Below are positions 28,995-29,533 of a stretch of 29,533 nt of DNA, piece by piece; the stretch's first letter is position 1, and the number at the start of each line of letters is the position of its first letter. A program made the translations under genes and the position numbers. The stretch covers positions 1 to 29,533 of the IMG/VR virus record IMGVR_UViG_3300048008_000179. The stretch is one strand, 5' to 3'. Origin of the DNA: a virus. The notes below the pieces were generated by a model. It was given only the letters and a program-made list of their open reading frames with translations. It was not told the origin of the DNA and did not search any database.

Positions 28995-29355
28995 CGGTCA
29001 GTCCCTCCTTCCCTCCTCCCTCCCCTGTTGTTGTGAGGGGCTGGCCCTTTTTATTTGCTCCACTTCGGTGGCAGAGGCATGTACGGAAAAGCGTACTTGT
29101 GCGGGTGGTTGACCCGTTGAGCAAAACGACCAACAGACAATTTGTTTGAAGCTGGGCGCTGTAGTAGGGAGCGCCAAATGGAACACTCGTTAATGGTGGC
29201 ATAAAAACCCTCTCCCCCGTTTTAATATGGGCAGAGAGGTGGGCAGCGTTTGAGCCAGCGCAGAAATGGTTGAGTGGAAATACAGCCTAACGATACAAAC
29301 AAATCAAGTATGGGCCACCAAACCCCTACTAAATGTCATCTGTGGGAGAGAGAAA
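28995..29355 (+). other. 361-base gene-free region with several hairpins; leader of the recombination operon
   Basis: No convincing ORF is found. In rightward orientation the region holds a weak terminator-like CCCCT...AGGGG stem followed by CCCTTTTTATTT (29032-29056). Hairpins follow at 29060-29071 (CCAC-TTCG-GTGG), 29081-29096 (GTACG...CGTAC), 29103-29115 (GGGT...ACCC), 29155-29175 (GGCGCT...AGCGCC) and 29209-29239 (CCTCTC...GAGAGG). A possible promoter is TTGAGT (29270-29275), 18 bp, TACAAA (29294-29299). The region may act as a leader or terminator/antiterminator before the operon starting at 29356. Confidence 0.45.
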
Positions 29356-29533
29356 ATGGATAGAATGGATCAGATCCTTGACCGACTCAGTCAACGTATA
29401 AACGAGTGGGAGGGGGCGAGTAAGGAAGCAATTGAAGCAGAAACCAATTTTAAGAGCTTTGAAGCTAGCAGCCAGAAGGCGCACATGGATGCAGGGGCAA
29501 GCGCTGCTAAGGCGCAAACAGAAACCAGATCAA
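29356..29533 (+). CDS. Small coiled-coil protein, 5' part (continues at base 1)
   Basis: ATG 29356, preceded by GGGAGAGAGAAA, begins MDRMDQILDRLSQRINEWEG. From 29407 the bases repeat the left end, so only 29356-29406 is unique here, and the reading continues at base 1 and stops at 267. The whole product is 105 residues. It is the first gene of the YqaJ/NinG operon. Confidence 0.75.
   Translation, partial: MDRMDQILDRLSQRINEWEGASKEAIEAETNFKSFEASSQKAHMDAGASAAKAQTETRS
29407..29533. repeat. Terminal direct repeat, right copy
   Basis: Exact copy of bases 1-127. Removing it joins the two halves of the first gene in frame and closes a 29,406-bp circle. Confidence 0.95.

Noticed and set aside
28870-29202. 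110-residue minus-strand open frame
   Set aside because: It covers the Cro-type gene on the other strand and the hairpin region, with low-complexity sequence and no ribosome site.
1-29533. tRNA genes, CRISPR arrays, insertion sequences, integrase or attachment sites
   Set aside because: None could be recognised by reading both strands. The only exact long repeat is the end overlap.
29407-29533. True physical direct terminal repeat as in T7-like phages
   Set aside because: A repeat of exactly 127 bases is a common assembly k-mer and cuts a gene in half. No read-depth data are available to support real termini.

Overview
The window is a complete tailed-phage genome assembled as a circle. Bases 1-127 are repeated exactly at 29407-29533, so the unique molecule is 29,406 bp and one gene (start 29356, stop 267) runs across the arbitrary cut. 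It encodes a small terminase subunit, a large terminase, a portal, a MuF-like protein, a scaffold, a capsid protein, a tail tube, a frameshifted tail chaperone pair, a tape measure and a tail tip, with no sheath or baseplate genes. That makes it a siphovirus-like phage. Consensus sigma-70 promoters, Shine-Dalgarno sites, a Mom-type DNA modification gene and a pseudomonad-like parS palindrome suggest a proteobacterial, probably gammaproteobacterial, host. The host is an inference.

Layout. (1) 29356 through the junction to 2788, rightward: a coiled-coil protein, YqaJ exonuclease, NinG endonuclease, a metallophosphoesterase and small unknown proteins. (2) 3137 to 2766, leftward: two small genes. 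(3) 3284 to 25507, rightward: lysis (DUF5675 protein, 3TM holin), a ParB-like/Mom DNA-modification insert, terminase, head, neck, tail, tail tip, fibres and accessory virion proteins. Scaffold and capsid genes have their own extended -10 promoter and are followed by an intrinsic terminator. (4) 28676 to 25522, leftward: early genes with zinc-ribbon proteins, an ERF annealing protein, a winged-helix protein with a membrane anchor, an SSB-like protein and unknowns, interrupted by a 177-nt untranslated, structured stretch. (5) 28797-28994: a Cro/YdaS-type repressor divergent from the early operon.

Regulation looks compact and shared. A 16-19 bp operator-like motif occurs three times between the Cro-type gene and the early operon, and once between genes 3137(-) and 3284(+). 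Both leftward promoters have a 16-bp spacer that overlaps this motif. In both leftward operons the first gene ends inside the same small hairpin, whose GUAA loop carries the stop codon, 11-12 nt before the next start codon. The rightward late and leftward early gene sets meet at a palindrome resembling parS, lying between two stop codons.

No integrase, DNA polymerase, helicase, tRNA or CRISPR array was seen. The phage probably uses host replication proteins together with its own exonuclease, annealing protein, SSB-like protein and NinG.
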